Source: Cytobacillus oceanisediminis
Lineage (GTDB): Bacteria > Bacillota > Bacilli > Bacillales > Cytobacillaceae
Direction of reading: 5' to 3'
Length of the DNA stretch: 64,000 nt
Assembly: GCF_022811925.1 (NCBI RefSeq)
Contig: NZ_CP065511.1
Coordinates: forward strand, 4,705,501 to 4,769,500
The notes beneath the pieces were generated by a model, which was given only the letters and a program-made list of their open reading frames with translations, had not been told where the DNA came from and did not search any database. Of the stretch, positions 9,836 through 19,898 are shown in pieces (within the stretch, counting starts at the first letter, position 1; each line of letters starts with the position of its first letter). The position numbers and the translations under genes were made by a program.

Positions 9836-11155
9836 TTAGATTCCTAGTCCGAGTGAGAACAAGATAATAGCAATTGCAACTCCAATTAGCGGAACAATTA
9901 CTGTAACAGCAGCCACAGCGCCATATGCAGCCTGGTGGGTTTCACCGCAGATAGCCCGTACCGTGGTAACGACATAGCCATTATGCGGCAAAGAGTCAAG
10001 GGCACCAGATGATATGGCAACTGTTCTGTGAAGGGCTTCCGCATTGACGCCCATGTCCATATAATGCGGGGCCAGAATCGGCAATGCGATCGCCTGACCG
10101 CCAGAAGCTGAACCGGTCATGCCGGCAATAACACTTACTGCAATGGCACCGCCAATCAGCGGGCTTCCAGGAATACTTGTCATCCAATCTACTGCTGTGG
10201 CAAATGCCGGCACTGCCTTTGCAACACCGCCAAACCCTACAACAGCAGCCGTATTCCCTATCGCAATCAATGCACCTAATGTTCCATCAGACACAGCATT
10301 CCAGAAATTTGTGAAATACTTTCTGTTCAATAGATATGTGGCAATAACTCCGCCCAGTAATGCAAGAATAAGTGCAGATTGTGCAAGAGAGTCATGGAAT
10401 ACGAATGAGATAATTAAAACGACAGCCAATGGAAGAACCCCCATAATAGGGTGCGGTAATTCTTTATTTTCAGTCACAGGATCCTGCTTGCGGGATTCAA
10501 AGGTTTCTCCTTTGTTTACAGCCTTTGTGATCATGCGCTTCAGCCACCAGTAGCCAAAAATCATCATGAACACAGCGACAATTAAGCTGACTTCCCAGCC
10601 TGCATATGGAGTCGTTCCAAGAAATTCAATCGGAATCCAGTTTTGAATTTCAGGTGAACCCGCAGAAGTCATCGTAAAAGTTACAGATCCAAAGGCAAGT
10701 GCTGCAGGGATGAACCTTCTTGGCAGATTTGCCTGTTTAAATAAACTTAATGCCATTGGATATACAGAGAAAGCAACAACGAATAGACTGACACCGCCAT
10801 AAGTTAAAATGGCACAGGAAGCGACAATGGCAAGAACGGCATATTTCATTCCTAACTTATCCACTACCATTTTGGATACACTGTCGGCCGCACCGCTGTC
10901 TTCCATTACCTTCCCAAAAATTGCACCCAATAGAAACATTAGGTACCATGATGTAACAAACCCTGAAAAGCCGGACATATAGTTCCCGACCAAATTTGCC
11001 TCTCCTTCACCTGCCAGCTGCGGAAACAATGGCATGCCGCTAAAAAGAGCTACAAACAAGGCAGATAACGGCCCGACAACCAGCAGGTTCATTCCCCGCA
11101 TAGTCAGGTAAATCAGCAGGGCGAGCCCGCCTATTAATCCAATCATACTTAGCAT
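9836..11155 (-). CDS. GntP-family permease (YxjC-like)
   Basis: A 439-residue membrane protein with about 12 hydrophobic segments and the GntP-family TGSASGGQAIALPILAP region in its C-terminal half. GntP permeases are proton symporters of gluconate and other small hydroxy acids. The neighbouring 3-hydroxybutyrate dehydrogenase suggests that 3-hydroxybutyrate is the substrate (inference). The start follows AAAGGGGG. The transcript would begin near 11249, giving a leader of about 95 bases that contains a cre site. Confidence 0.85.
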   Translation of the reverse strand: MLSMIGLIGGLALLIYLTMRGMNLLVVGPLSALFVALFSGMPLFPQLAGEGEANLVGNYMSGFSGFVTSWYLMFLLGAIFGKVMEDSGAADSVSKMVVDKLGMKYAVLAIVASCAILTYGGVSLFVVAFSVYPMALSLFKQANLPRRFIPAALAFGSVTFTMTSAGSPEIQNWIPIEFLGTTPYAGWEVSLIVAVFMMIFGYWWLKRMITKAVNKGETFESRKQDPVTENKELPHPIMGVLPLAVVLIISFVFHDSLAQSALILALLGGVIATYLLNRKYFTNFWNAVSDGTLGALIAIGNTAAVVGFGGVAKAVPAFATAVDWMTSIPGSPLIGGAIAVSVIAGMTGSASGGQAIALPILAPHYMDMGVNAEALHRTVAISSGALDSLPHNGYVVTTVRAICGETHQAAYGAVAAVTVIVPLIGVAIAIILFSLGLGI

Positions 11156-11208
11156 TTCATTTCCCCCTTTGTTTTAAAAATAAGAAAAAAACTTGTAATC
11201 CCCCTTCT

Positions 11209-11224
11209 TTGAAAACGTTTGCAA
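11209..11224. promoter_or_regulatory. CcpA cre site in permease leader
   Basis: TTGAAAACGTTTGCAA fits the catabolite-responsive element consensus WTGNAANCGNWWNCAW at every position. It lies about 25-40 bases downstream of the expected sigma-54 transcription start, where bound CcpA would act as a roadblock when preferred sugars are present. Confidence 0.8.
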
Positions 11225-11259
11225 AAATAACAGAAAAATAACTTGCTGAGAAATTATAA

Positions 11260-11276
11260 TGCAAGAGGCGTGCCAA
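11260..11276 (-). promoter_or_regulatory. Sigma-54 (SigL) -24/-12 promoter of permease-dehydrogenase operon
   Basis: On the minus strand TTGGCACGCCTCTTGCA matches the sigma-54 consensus TTGGCACRNNNYTTGCW fully, with GG and GC at the required spacing. It reads toward the permease gene. Transcription needs the AAA+ activator encoded just upstream. Confidence 0.92.
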
Positions 11277-11326
11277 CATGAAATGCTTGTATGTAAAGGG
11301 AATGGTGAACAATAAATGAATCATTT

Positions 11327-11342
11327 TTCCAGAATTCTGGAA
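11327..11342. promoter_or_regulatory. Candidate activator site 1 (perfect palindrome)
   Basis: TTCCAGAATTCTGGAA, a perfect 16-bp palindrome about 55 bases upstream of the -24 element. Two related sites follow at 11442-11455 and 11462-11475, so it is probably an enhancer site for the adjacent sigma-54 activator. Confidence 0.75.
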
Positions 11343-11441
11343 TGCATAGGGAACAAGTCCACTGATACAATAGACTAGTTTTCTGATAATTCCGTCTAAG
11401 AGTAGGACTGAGTGTACATAAAATTACAAGAATGAAAACAG

Positions 11442-11475
11442 TCCAGAATCCTGGAACGTATTCCGGATTTCTGGA
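11442..11475. promoter_or_regulatory. Candidate activator sites 2 and 3; also an extended hairpin
   Basis: TCCAGAATCCTGGA (11442-11455) and TCCGGATTTCTGGA (11462-11475) repeat the TCCAGAA-type half sites of site 1. Their centres are 20 bp apart, about two helical turns, as expected for cooperative enhancer binding. The pair also forms a long hairpin (ACAGTCCAGAA with TTCTGGACTGT) just after the activator's stop codon, which could double as a weak terminator. Confidence 0.7.
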
Positions 11476-11485
11476 CTGTTTATAT

Positions 11486-12847
11486 TTATTCAATTCCATA
11501 TTTCTTTAGTTTTTCATACATAGAAGATTTACTGATTCCTAGAGCCTTTGCAGCTTCTATTCGGTCATGGTTATATTTACTCAAGCTTTGTGTCAGTATA
11601 CGCTTTTCTGTTTCTTCCAGAATATCCTTCAATTTCTTTTTTCCAACGGGATAAACTGCAGATTCTTTCATATAATCCGGCAATGATTCTGTAGTGATAC
11701 TTTCATTGCTTGTTAAATGAATGGATGCCTCTATTACATTTTCAAGCTCTCTAATATTGCCGGGCCAGCTATATTGATGAAACTTTTCTATTACCTCATC
11801 TTCAATTGCACTTATTCTCTTTCCCGATTTTTTCGTTATTTTTTTGATAAAGCTATCGATTAAGAGTGATAAATCTTCCATCCTGTCGCGCAGAGAAGGA
11901 ACCATAAACGGCACCACATTAATCCGATAGAATAAGTCCTCCCTAAAGCGCTTTTCTTCCATCATTTTTTCGAGCGGTCTGTTAGTTGCAGCGATAATCC
12001 GGACATCTACTTTAACCGGAAAAGTCGAACCCACGCTTTCAATCTCGCCTTCCTGCAGGGCACGCAATAGCTTCACCTGCATATTAAGCGCCATATCCCC
12101 GATCTCATCCAAAAATAAGGTCCCTCCATCAGCAAGCTGAAATTTCCCCTTTTTGCCTCCCTTTTTCGCACCTGTAAAAGCTCCTTCTTCATAGCCAAAC
12201 AGTTCAGACTCCAGCAGATGTTCAGGTATGGCTCCGCAGTTAATTTTTACAAACGGCTGATGGCTCCTGTTGCTGAGCTGATGAATACTATGGGCAAATA
12301 GTTCTTTTCCAGTCCCGCTTTCCCCGCGGATTAAAACGGAAATATCACTTGCTGCCACCATTTTCACCTTTTCTTTAAGGCTATGAATCTGGCTCGAGTT
12401 TCCCAGTATATCATCAAGGCTGTATTTTACACTGGGATCAATTTCCTGGATATAGCTCTGGATTTTTGTCAGCATGCTCTTTACATGGCTGTTCATCTGC
12501 ATCCATTCTTTTGTATCCCTAAAAAAGACTGTCCCGAAAGCGCCAATTACTTCGCCATCAGAAAAAATGGGAATGCGGTTTGCTATCATATAGTTGCCTC
12601 TTATATATTGCAGATCTGCAATTTCTTCCTTGCCTGATTCAGCCACAATATGCATACGTGAATTTTCAATAACCTCGGACACATGCTTCCCCAGAACCTG
12701 TTCCCTCTCCACTTCCAGAAAATCACAATAATTTTTATTGATGTAAATGATCGTTCCTTCTTTATTCACAACTACCAGCCATCCAAAGGCGTTCTCAACA
12801 ATGGTTTCAACAATTTTCACAGGCAAATCGAATAATGCACTTTTCAT
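11486..12847 (-). CDS. Sigma-54-dependent transcriptional activator with PAS domain
   Basis: A 453-residue protein. It has an N-terminal PAS sensor domain (about 12-120), then an AAA+ domain with Walker A GESGTGKE (175-182), the sigma-54-contacting loop GAFTGA (222-227) and Walker B FLDEIGD (245-251). A C-terminal Fis-type helix-turn-helix lies at about 425-453. It hydrolyses ATP to open sigma-54 promoter complexes. The consensus -24/-12 promoter and three palindromes between this gene and the permease make the permease-dehydrogenase operon its likely target. The PAS ligand is unknown; 3-hydroxybutyrate or a related metabolite is a guess. Confidence 0.93.
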   Translation of the reverse strand: MKSALFDLPVKIVETIVENAFGWLVVVNKEGTIIYINKNYCDFLEVEREQVLGKHVSEVIENSRMHIVAESGKEEIADLQYIRGNYMIANRIPIFSDGEVIGAFGTVFFRDTKEWMQMNSHVKSMLTKIQSYIQEIDPSVKYSLDDILGNSSQIHSLKEKVKMVAASDISVLIRGESGTGKELFAHSIHQLSNRSHQPFVKINCGAIPEHLLESELFGYEEGAFTGAKKGGKKGKFQLADGGTLFLDEIGDMALNMQVKLLRALQEGEIESVGSTFPVKVDVRIIAATNRPLEKMMEEKRFREDLFYRINVVPFMVPSLRDRMEDLSLLIDSFIKKITKKSGKRISAIEDEVIEKFHQYSWPGNIRELENVIEASIHLTSNESITTESLPDYMKESAVYPVGKKKLKDILEETEKRILTQSLSKYNHDRIEAAKALGISKSSMYEKLKKYGIE

Positions 12848-12981
12848 TTGAATCCCCTCATTTAGGACTATCTACTATTATGATCACTATTTTATCATAT
12901 TTTTCTGAAAACAAATTCACTTCAATGGGTATTCTTATTGCTTTTACTGCCCATAACATTAGTAATCGGCAGACATAGGAG

Positions 12982-13341
12982 GTGTTTCAGCTGAAAGGCA
13001 TCTATTTAATTAATCCGCACTGGCAATCTGGTAACAAATCAAAGCAGGAATGTGCTCAAGCGCAAAAACAGGCGCTGGAAACCTATATTGAGGAGCATAA
13101 TATTTTTACAGTGAAACTAAATCAATGGCAGCTGAATGACTATTACACCATTCCGCATGCCCTTTTGTATGATTTGAAACAAAAAAAGGCAGATCTGGAT
13201 GTCCTGCTTCTTTATTCAGAAGAGGTTCTCGAAGACTTTATCAATTCTTATCCAGCGAGATGGCTGATTTTGAAAAGCTTCTTCACTGAAGTTGTATTTG
13301 CTGCTGAGCAAAAAGAAAATTACTTCGAAGGCGCCGGTTAA
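12982..13341 (+). CDS. Hypothetical protein, about 116-119 residues
   Basis: I do not recognise this family. The protein is soluble, without signal peptide or membrane segment, with alternating polar and aliphatic stretches (GIYLINPHWQ near the start, DVLLLYSEEVLEDFI near residue 75). The GTG at 12982 overlaps the strong ribosome site AGGAGGTG (12977-12984). An in-frame CTG at 12991 is at ideal spacing and may be the real start. A clear terminator follows at 13354, which supports a real gene. Divergent from the sigma-54 activator. Confidence 0.6.
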   Translation: MFQLKGIYLINPHWQSGNKSKQECAQAQKQALETYIEEHNIFTVKLNQWQLNDYYTIPHALLYDLKQKKADLDVLLLYSEEVLEDFINSYPARWLILKSFFTEVVFAAEQKENYFEGAG

Positions 13342-13353
13342 GAACTAAAATTT

Positions 13354-13384
13354 AAAAACCTGCAGCTCAAAACTGCAGGTTTCT
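13354..13384. terminator. Terminator hypothetical gene / yttB
   Basis: Stem AAACCTGCAG/CTGCAGGTTT with a 7-base loop, T-rich on the plus side and A-rich on the other, serving both convergent genes. Confidence 0.85.
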
Positions 13385-13387
13385 TTC

Positions 13388-14569
13388 TTATGATACATGC
13401 GCCAATTCTTTAGGCTCCTTCAATTTCCGGTCATAAACAAGAGTTGTCAGAATGGCAAAAACAAATAGAACCATTAATACCGCAAACAGCATGGAAATTC
13501 CGTAAAGGTCAACCAGAATTCCCCCCAATAATGGCCCGATCATCCTTCCGCCTGTAGCAGTGCTGTTTACGATTCCCTGGTAAAAACCTTCCCGCCCTTT
13601 AGGAGCAAGCTGGTTGGCAATGGTCGGAACTGCTGGCCATATAAGCATTTCACCAATCGTCAGAATAACCATGGCAGTAATAAAAGCTGAGAACTGTTCT
13701 GCACTGGCTGCAGCAGCAAACGATCCTATAAATATGACCATGCCGGCAATCATCTGAACCTTTAGCGTTTTGAACCATTTTACCAGAGCACTGATAAAAG
13801 GCTGACCCAATACAATCAATGCTCCGTTAATTGTCCACAGCAGGCTGTATTGCTTTAAAGAAATATTCAATTCCTGTGTGTAAGCAGCGATAGTCGATTG
13901 CCATTGCACATATCCGACCCAGCACAATAAATAGCCCGCGCATAATATAAGCAGCGCGTAAAGCTTGGTATGATTTTTAACCTTGCGATTTTCCTGAAGG
14001 ATGGAGGTCTGCTGACCCGTAACAGTATTTATTCCCCTGTATCCAAAAACAGCGATCAGTAAAAAAACGATATACATGACAGTATTGGCAAGGAAAATTA
14101 ACTGAAAAGAGTATGATGCCACAAGACCGCCGAGAGCAGCACCAATGGCCACACCGGCATTCTGAGCTACATAGATGGCATTGAAAGCTTTGCGGCCGCC
14201 TTCTTTCCAGACAGATCCCGCCATCGCAAACATAGAAGGAAAAACAATTCCAGATCCAAATCCGACAAAGGTCAGGAACACCACGTATGCAGGCCATCCA
14301 TGCCAAAAGGTCAAACCGAGGAGTGCCATTACCGTGATGACAATTCCAAGAAGAATCGAACGATAGCCGCCTATTTTATCATATAGGCTTCCCCCTATTA
14401 AATTTCCTGCTACGCTGGCAGCTGCGTTCACCATCAGAACCAGGCCGGCTACCGATAAGGATTTGCCTAAGTGGTCATGGATGTAGATCGTATTAAGTGG
14501 CCACAAAAAAGAAGATCCCGTTACATTCACTGCCATCCCAATAATTAAAAGCCATAAGCTCCGCGGCAT
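13388..14569 (-). CDS. yttB: Major facilitator superfamily transporter YttB
   Basis: A 393-residue transporter with 12 predicted membrane segments in two six-helix halves. A loop with GGSLYDKIGGYRS between segments 2 and 3 is the MFS motif A, and the central loop is about residues 180-205. It probably exports a drug or small metabolite; the substrate cannot be read from sequence. Location after leuS matches yttB of B. subtilis. Confidence 0.8.
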   Translation of the reverse strand: MPRSLWLLIIGMAVNVTGSSFLWPLNTIYIHDHLGKSLSVAGLVLMVNAAASVAGNLIGGSLYDKIGGYRSILLGIVITVMALLGLTFWHGWPAYVVFLTFVGFGSGIVFPSMFAMAGSVWKEGGRKAFNAIYVAQNAGVAIGAALGGLVASYSFQLIFLANTVMYIVFLLIAVFGYRGINTVTGQQTSILQENRKVKNHTKLYALLILCAGYLLCWVGYVQWQSTIAAYTQELNISLKQYSLLWTINGALIVLGQPFISALVKWFKTLKVQMIAGMVIFIGSFAAAASAEQFSAFITAMVILTIGEMLIWPAVPTIANQLAPKGREGFYQGIVNSTATGGRMIGPLLGGILVDLYGISMLFAVLMVLFVFAILTTLVYDRKLKEPKELAHVS

Positions 14570-14789
14570 AAGAATACGCCCCTTTTTTCATATTTTTTAT
14601 GTTTAGCCGGCACATTACCACCCGGCACTATTTCGAAATCCAAAATAATTTTAGTTGGTTTTTCCTGTCCTTGCAATAGGTTTTCATTCGATTTTAATAG
14701 ACAGAATACTTCTTCTTTTAAACTTGAGCTGAATGTGGATTTTTAAGGAATGCACCTATTGAGGATAAGTCGTTAAACGGCACAAAAAT

Positions 14790-14820
14790 AAAGCCCCGAT
14801 TTTGAGTAATCGGGGCTTTC
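14790..14820 (-). terminator. Terminator downstream of the small gene at 14922
   Basis: Stem AAAGCCCCGATT/AATCGGGGCTTT with a 6-base loop. The 14570-14921 gap otherwise holds the yttB upstream region and a dispersed repeat copy (14841-14925). Confidence 0.8.
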
Positions 14821-14840
14821 CATATTTCATAAAATAATTA

Positions 14841-14925
14841 GAGTTTGAATGTCGATAACTGTCTAGCTCCAGCGCCTACCCCCTCGAGGTGGCGGGGGTG
14901 GGCAAGGCGCTTCCGCTTTTCTTAT
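14841..14925 (-). repeat. Dispersed intergenic repeat, copy 2
   Basis: Read on the minus strand it starts ATAAGAAAAGCGGAAGCGCC, where the TAA is the stop codon of the adjacent small gene. It continues through a C-rich/G-rich hairpin and ends GGCGCTGGAGCTAGACAG. It is nearly identical to the copy at 37654-37755. Confidence 0.85.
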
Positions 14926-15104
14926 GATGATTGTTCCGGCTCAGGGTGAAATTTTGATTTTACAGGCTGGCCCCCTGATTTCTCATAGTTCTTTTTCGAC
15001 TGCTTTACCGCATCAAAATCCCGGCCAAGTTCAACATCCTGGCTATTGGCGCCATTGCGGGTCTTTTGTTCCGGATTGTGTTGTTTTGAGCGCTTTTTTA
15101 CCAT
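14922..15104 (-). CDS. Small very hydrophilic protein, 60 residues
   Basis: I do not recognise this protein with confidence. It is rich in Lys, Ser, Gln and Asn, with no hydrophobic core, like many minor acid-soluble or spore-core proteins of Bacillaceae. It lies 14 bases downstream of ytzC in the same direction, so probably in one transcript. Its stop codon is the first triplet of a dispersed repeat copy, so the C-terminus may have been set by that repeat. Confidence 0.55.
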   Translation of the reverse strand: MVKKRSKQHNPEQKTRNGANSQDVELGRDFDAVKQSKKNYEKSGGQPVKSKFHPEPEQSS

Positions 15105-15118
15105 CTTTGGACCACTCC

Positions 15119-15382
15119 TTAATGAGGAAGTATTATCATCTGATTTTGGAGCTGCTGCAGCTGGAGCCTCATCCGGTGAAGCTGTTCCCGCTGCTGGGAG
15201 TTGGCGCTGTGCGCCATCTGGGTTATATCGTTATAAGCAGCTTCCAAAGACTGAAGTGCATTGGAGTATTCATTATCATTGTAATGCTCCTGCGTCCTGC
15301 CTGATTCAAACTGCTCCTGGGCAAAACGGATTGCATCCTCACACTGCTGCAGGAGTGTATCCATCGATTCTCGGGTTGCCAT
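15119..15382 (-). CDS. ytzC: YtzC-like small protein (DUF2524)
   Basis: An 87-residue, Gln- and Glu-rich helical protein starting MATRESMDTLLQQCEDAI, consistent with the DUF2524 family (B. subtilis YtzC). AGGAGGGG precedes the ATG. Helical heptads suggest a coiled coil. Function is unknown. In B. subtilis ytzC likewise sits beside ytqA. Confidence 0.7.
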   Translation of the reverse strand: MATRESMDTLLQQCEDAIRFAQEQFESGRTQEHYNDNEYSNALQSLEAAYNDITQMAHSANSQQREQLHRMRLQLQQLQNQMIILPH

Positions 15383-15585
15383 TATCTGTTCCCCTCCTTA
15401 AAGAATGGGTCTAGAAGCTTGCATGCTTCATTAATTAGTTTGTTCATTTTTCCGTAATCCTTACCACTCTATTTCCTGCCAATTCCCCTTGGATAAGATT
15501 TTGGGTCATGATAAGATTAATTTTATGAAATCCTTCATATTCATTTTTACCTTATAGATTACTCTTTGAAAAAGGAGGGATAATT

Positions 15586-17121
<1,536 letters not shown>

Positions 17122-17123
<2 letters not shown>

Positions 17124-17149
17124 AAGCCTGCGAAAAATGCAGGCTTTTA
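17122..17149. terminator. Terminator mnmM / ytpB
   Basis: Stem AAAAGCCTGC/GCAGGCTTTT with a 7-base loop between convergent genes. Confidence 0.88.
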
Positions 17150-17150
17150 A

Positions 17151-18239
17151 TTATTTTTCAATTGAAAAACCAGCGGGCATCATCTTCTGCAAAGTCCGGT
17201 AAGCTCTTCCGTTCACATAAAAGAAATAGCTTACCATTCCGCCTGTTCTGATCATGCTTTTGGCTAATCTTCTGACATTCCGCTGCTTCCGGACCTTCTC
17301 ATCGGATAGATAGACCCCAAGCAAGCCGCGATTAATCAGTTTATGGAAATGTTTATGAGGCAGCTTTTCAGTATGCTTATCTGCTTCGGCAACAAAATGT
17401 TTCAATCTCGAAAACAGTTTTTCTTCGTTCTCATAGTAAAAGCAAAAATTCAAGTCTCCCCCGGCTTTGTCCTCTTCTTGATCAATCAGATAATCAAGAA
17501 GAATGTGGAGACCCTGGATGTATGGAAAATATCCATTTCGTATATTTACAGCATGCTCCGATTCAAAATCATCTCTCAGTGCGTAGGAAACAAGGCAAAA
17601 AATTCCCAGAGTCGATCCCGAGCAAGCAGAGAACTCATACCATTCCATCTCAGGAATATCAGACCGATATTGGTCAAACCAGTTTTGCAGACGGGGAACT
17701 CGTTCTTCCACCACAACATGCTTATGTATTTGCAGATCACAATAGTAACGGCATAATTCAAGCAGATGGCTTTTTATATGTGTGTAATGCTCCAGACTGG
17801 ACAGCACTTCCCTGCAGGCTGCTGCTAAATCTGCAAGATAGTTTCCATCATCCTGTTCATTTCTCAGCCGATAATAATTTTTTTCTGCTGCATCCGTATC
17901 GAGGGCATCCTCCATTGACTCGTGAAGTGCCGCAAAGTCCCGGGGATCAAGCGAGGTGCTCCGGTCGCAGAGATTGTCCAAGTAATCACTGATTGTCTGA
18001 TAAGCAACGATAAACTTAATCGCTTGTTCATATTTTTCCTTGGCCATTAATGACATAATAGCTCCGCCTTCACAGTGGAAGGTTTTATGCTCAATGCTGG
18101 CAAGAGCCTGCTTTCTTAACTCCGGATCAGGAATTGCTTCGGCTCTGCTTCTCCAGTATGCAAGTTCCTTATGGACAGCAGGCAGAACCTTCCGGTAGAC
18201 ATGTGACATTAAGCTAATTGGCATGGAAGGGACACTCAT
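17151..18239 (-). CDS. ytpB: Tetraprenyl-beta-curcumene synthase YtpB (DUF2600)
   Basis: A 362-residue all-helical protein of the DUF2600 family. B. subtilis YtpB converts heptaprenyl diphosphate to tetraprenyl-beta-curcumene, the precursor of sporulenes (C35 terpenes of spores) made by SqhC. Canonical terpene synthase DDxxD motifs are absent; an acidic DYLDNLCD stretch near residue 85 is a candidate metal site. Length and context (between mnmM and ytpA) agree with YtpB. Confidence 0.88.
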   Translation of the reverse strand: MSVPSMPISLMSHVYRKVLPAVHKELAYWRSRAEAIPDPELRKQALASIEHKTFHCEGGAIMSLMAKEKYEQAIKFIVAYQTISDYLDNLCDRSTSLDPRDFAALHESMEDALDTDAAEKNYYRLRNEQDDGNYLADLAAACREVLSSLEHYTHIKSHLLELCRYYCDLQIHKHVVVEERVPRLQNWFDQYRSDIPEMEWYEFSACSGSTLGIFCLVSYALRDDFESEHAVNIRNGYFPYIQGLHILLDYLIDQEEDKAGGDLNFCFYYENEEKLFSRLKHFVAEADKHTEKLPHKHFHKLINRGLLGVYLSDEKVRKQRNVRRLAKSMIRTGGMVSYFFYVNGRAYRTLQKMMPAGFSIEK

Positions 18240-18323
18240 GACATGATAAACCTCCTTTTGCTTAGGGGATAGGTGAGCGTTTCTTATGTTAAGCCTGCAC
18301 CCTCCATAATTAAAACCCAGTCC

Positions 18324-19133
18324 TTAAACCACATAACCAAGTGCTTTTAATTGGCTGTTCACGAAATCCTTCGCATATTCAAAGACTTCTTCACGTTCAG
18401 GTTCATTAAAGACTTCGTGGTAGCATTTAGGCCATTCTTTGAACCTTTTCTCTGAGAAAGGGGCAAGATTAAACCATTCTCTGACAGTTGTTTTATTCAC
18501 GATCTTATCATCTCCGCCCTGTATTACGAGAAGAGGTACATCCTGGATTTTATCAAGATTCTCAAATGCAAGCTTTATAGCAGAAACAAGTTCCCTGTAC
18601 CATCTGACCGACACTTTTGTCACATACAGTGAATCATTTAAATCAGCATCAAGGACATCCTGATTCCTCGTCGCCATGTCCACGGATAATCCGGCATCCA
18701 TTTTCAGGCCTGGCATCACAGAATTGAGTCCAAGCGATAAAAAGTTCAGAAATTTCGAAGGCTGTTGAACCAAACCTAAACATGGAGATGACAAAATCAC
18801 TCCAGCGAGATTCATTCTTTCCTCCTGCAGCAGGCGAATGGCAATCAGTCCGCCCATGCTGTGTCCTAAAAGAAAGACCGGCAATTCAAATTCATAGGCA
18901 GCCTGTACCCAATCCTGAACTTCAAGTATATATTCATCAAAGGAATCAATATGGCCTCTTCTGGATCTTGAAGTCATCCCCTGGCCAGGAAGATCTCCCA
19001 TAATGACATGGAAACCGGCCAAGCGCCACATTTCAATCAGCCAGCCATAACGGCGGTGATGCTCCATTGCCCCATGCACCATGACAATAACGCCCTTTGC
19101 ATCTCCTTCAGTTTCCCATTTCCACATAGTCAA
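18324..19133 (-). CDS. ytpA: Alpha/beta hydrolase, lysophospholipase YtpA
   Basis: A 269-residue alpha/beta hydrolase. VHGAMEHHRRYG holds the oxyanion-side HG motif, GHSMGG (90-95) carries nucleophile Ser92, and a C-terminal GGDD and CYHEVFNEPE region supplies the Asp and His. It matches monoacylglycerol/lysophospholipase proteins. In B. subtilis YtpA is needed to make the phospholipid antibiotic bacilysocin from phosphatidylglycerol. It lies 84 bases upstream of ytpB, in the same direction. Confidence 0.85.
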   Translation of the reverse strand: MTMWKWETEGDAKGVIVMVHGAMEHHRRYGWLIEMWRLAGFHVIMGDLPGQGMTSRSRRGHIDSFDEYILEVQDWVQAAYEFELPVFLLGHSMGGLIAIRLLQEERMNLAGVILSSPCLGLVQQPSKFLNFLSLGLNSVMPGLKMDAGLSVDMATRNQDVLDADLNDSLYVTKVSVRWYRELVSAIKLAFENLDKIQDVPLLVIQGGDDKIVNKTTVREWFNLAPFSEKRFKEWPKCYHEVFNEPEREEVFEYAKDFVNSQLKALGYVV

Positions 19134-19304
19134 TCCTCCCAGCCTTTTTACGTACTGTCTTATGTATATATATTATAGCCTAGATGCTAAAATTGTTCAT
19201 GAATCAAACCTTTGTAAAATTGGAATTCTTTTTGCCAGAATAACGTTTATCATGCCTCTTATGATAAAATCAAAATAATCAAACTGCATATAGGAGTGTT
19301 CCAC

Positions 19305-19826
19305 GTGATCTATCCATATAAAGATAAAGAACCTAAAATTGCAGAATCCGCATTTATTGCAGATTTTACTACCATTACCGGCGATGTTGAAATTGGCGAG
19401 GATTCCAGTGTTTGGTTCAACTCCGTTATACGCGGAGATGTAGCACCAACAATAATCGGCAAAAAAGTCAATATCCAGGACAATTCCGTCCTGCATCAGA
19501 GCCCGAATAACCCGCTGATATTGGAAGATGAAGTGACAGTTGGCCATCAGGTAATCCTTCATAGCTGCACTATCCGTAAAAAGGCTTTAATAGGGATGGG
19601 CTCGATTGTATTAGATCAGGCTGAAATCGGAGAGGGAGCATTCATTGGTGCAGGGAGCCTTGTTCCACAGGGAAAGAAAATTCCTCCCAATACACTTGCA
19701 TTCGGCAGGCCTGCAAAAGTGATCCGCGAGCTGACGCCAGAAGATATCAAAGATATGGAACGGATCAGCAGGGAATACGCCGAAAAAGGGCAGTACTATA
19801 AGTCTTTGCAGAAAAAGCCTGAATAA
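19305..19826 (+). CDS. ytoA: Gamma-class carbonic anhydrase-like protein YtoA
   Basis: A 173-residue left-handed beta-helix of hexapeptide repeats. His64, His81 and His86 occupy the trimer-interface zinc positions of gamma carbonic anhydrases (contexts VLHQ and VGHQVILH). The GTG at 19305 is chosen because AGGAG (19292-19296) is 8 bases upstream; the in-frame GTG at 19296 overlaps that site. Probably a trimeric cytosolic protein; enzymatic activity of the YtoA/YrdA branch is often unproven. Confidence 0.88.
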   Translation: MIYPYKDKEPKIAESAFIADFTTITGDVEIGEDSSVWFNSVIRGDVAPTIIGKKVNIQDNSVLHQSPNNPLILEDEVTVGHQVILHSCTIRKKALIGMGSIVLDQAEIGEGAFIGAGSLVPQGKKIPPNTLAFGRPAKVIRELTPEDIKDMERISREYAEKGQYYKSLQKKPE

Positions 19827-19898
19827 CTCTCCTGCCCCCTTTTATTAATAAAAGGGGAAAAAGGCCGATAATAAACATAAGGCAATACCAATGGGCGG

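Noticed and set aside
11254..11499. 81-residue minus-strand frame before the permease
   Set aside because: Covers the sigma-54 promoter and the palindromic sites; no ribosome site.
15046..15414. 122-residue plus-strand frame
   Set aside because: Antisense shadow of ytzC and the small gene, both of which have good ribosome sites.
19835..19858. Hairpin CCCCTTTTA-TTAA-TAAAAGGGG after ytoA as terminator
   Set aside because: A good stem but followed by A rather than T on the plus strand; role unclear, so not called.
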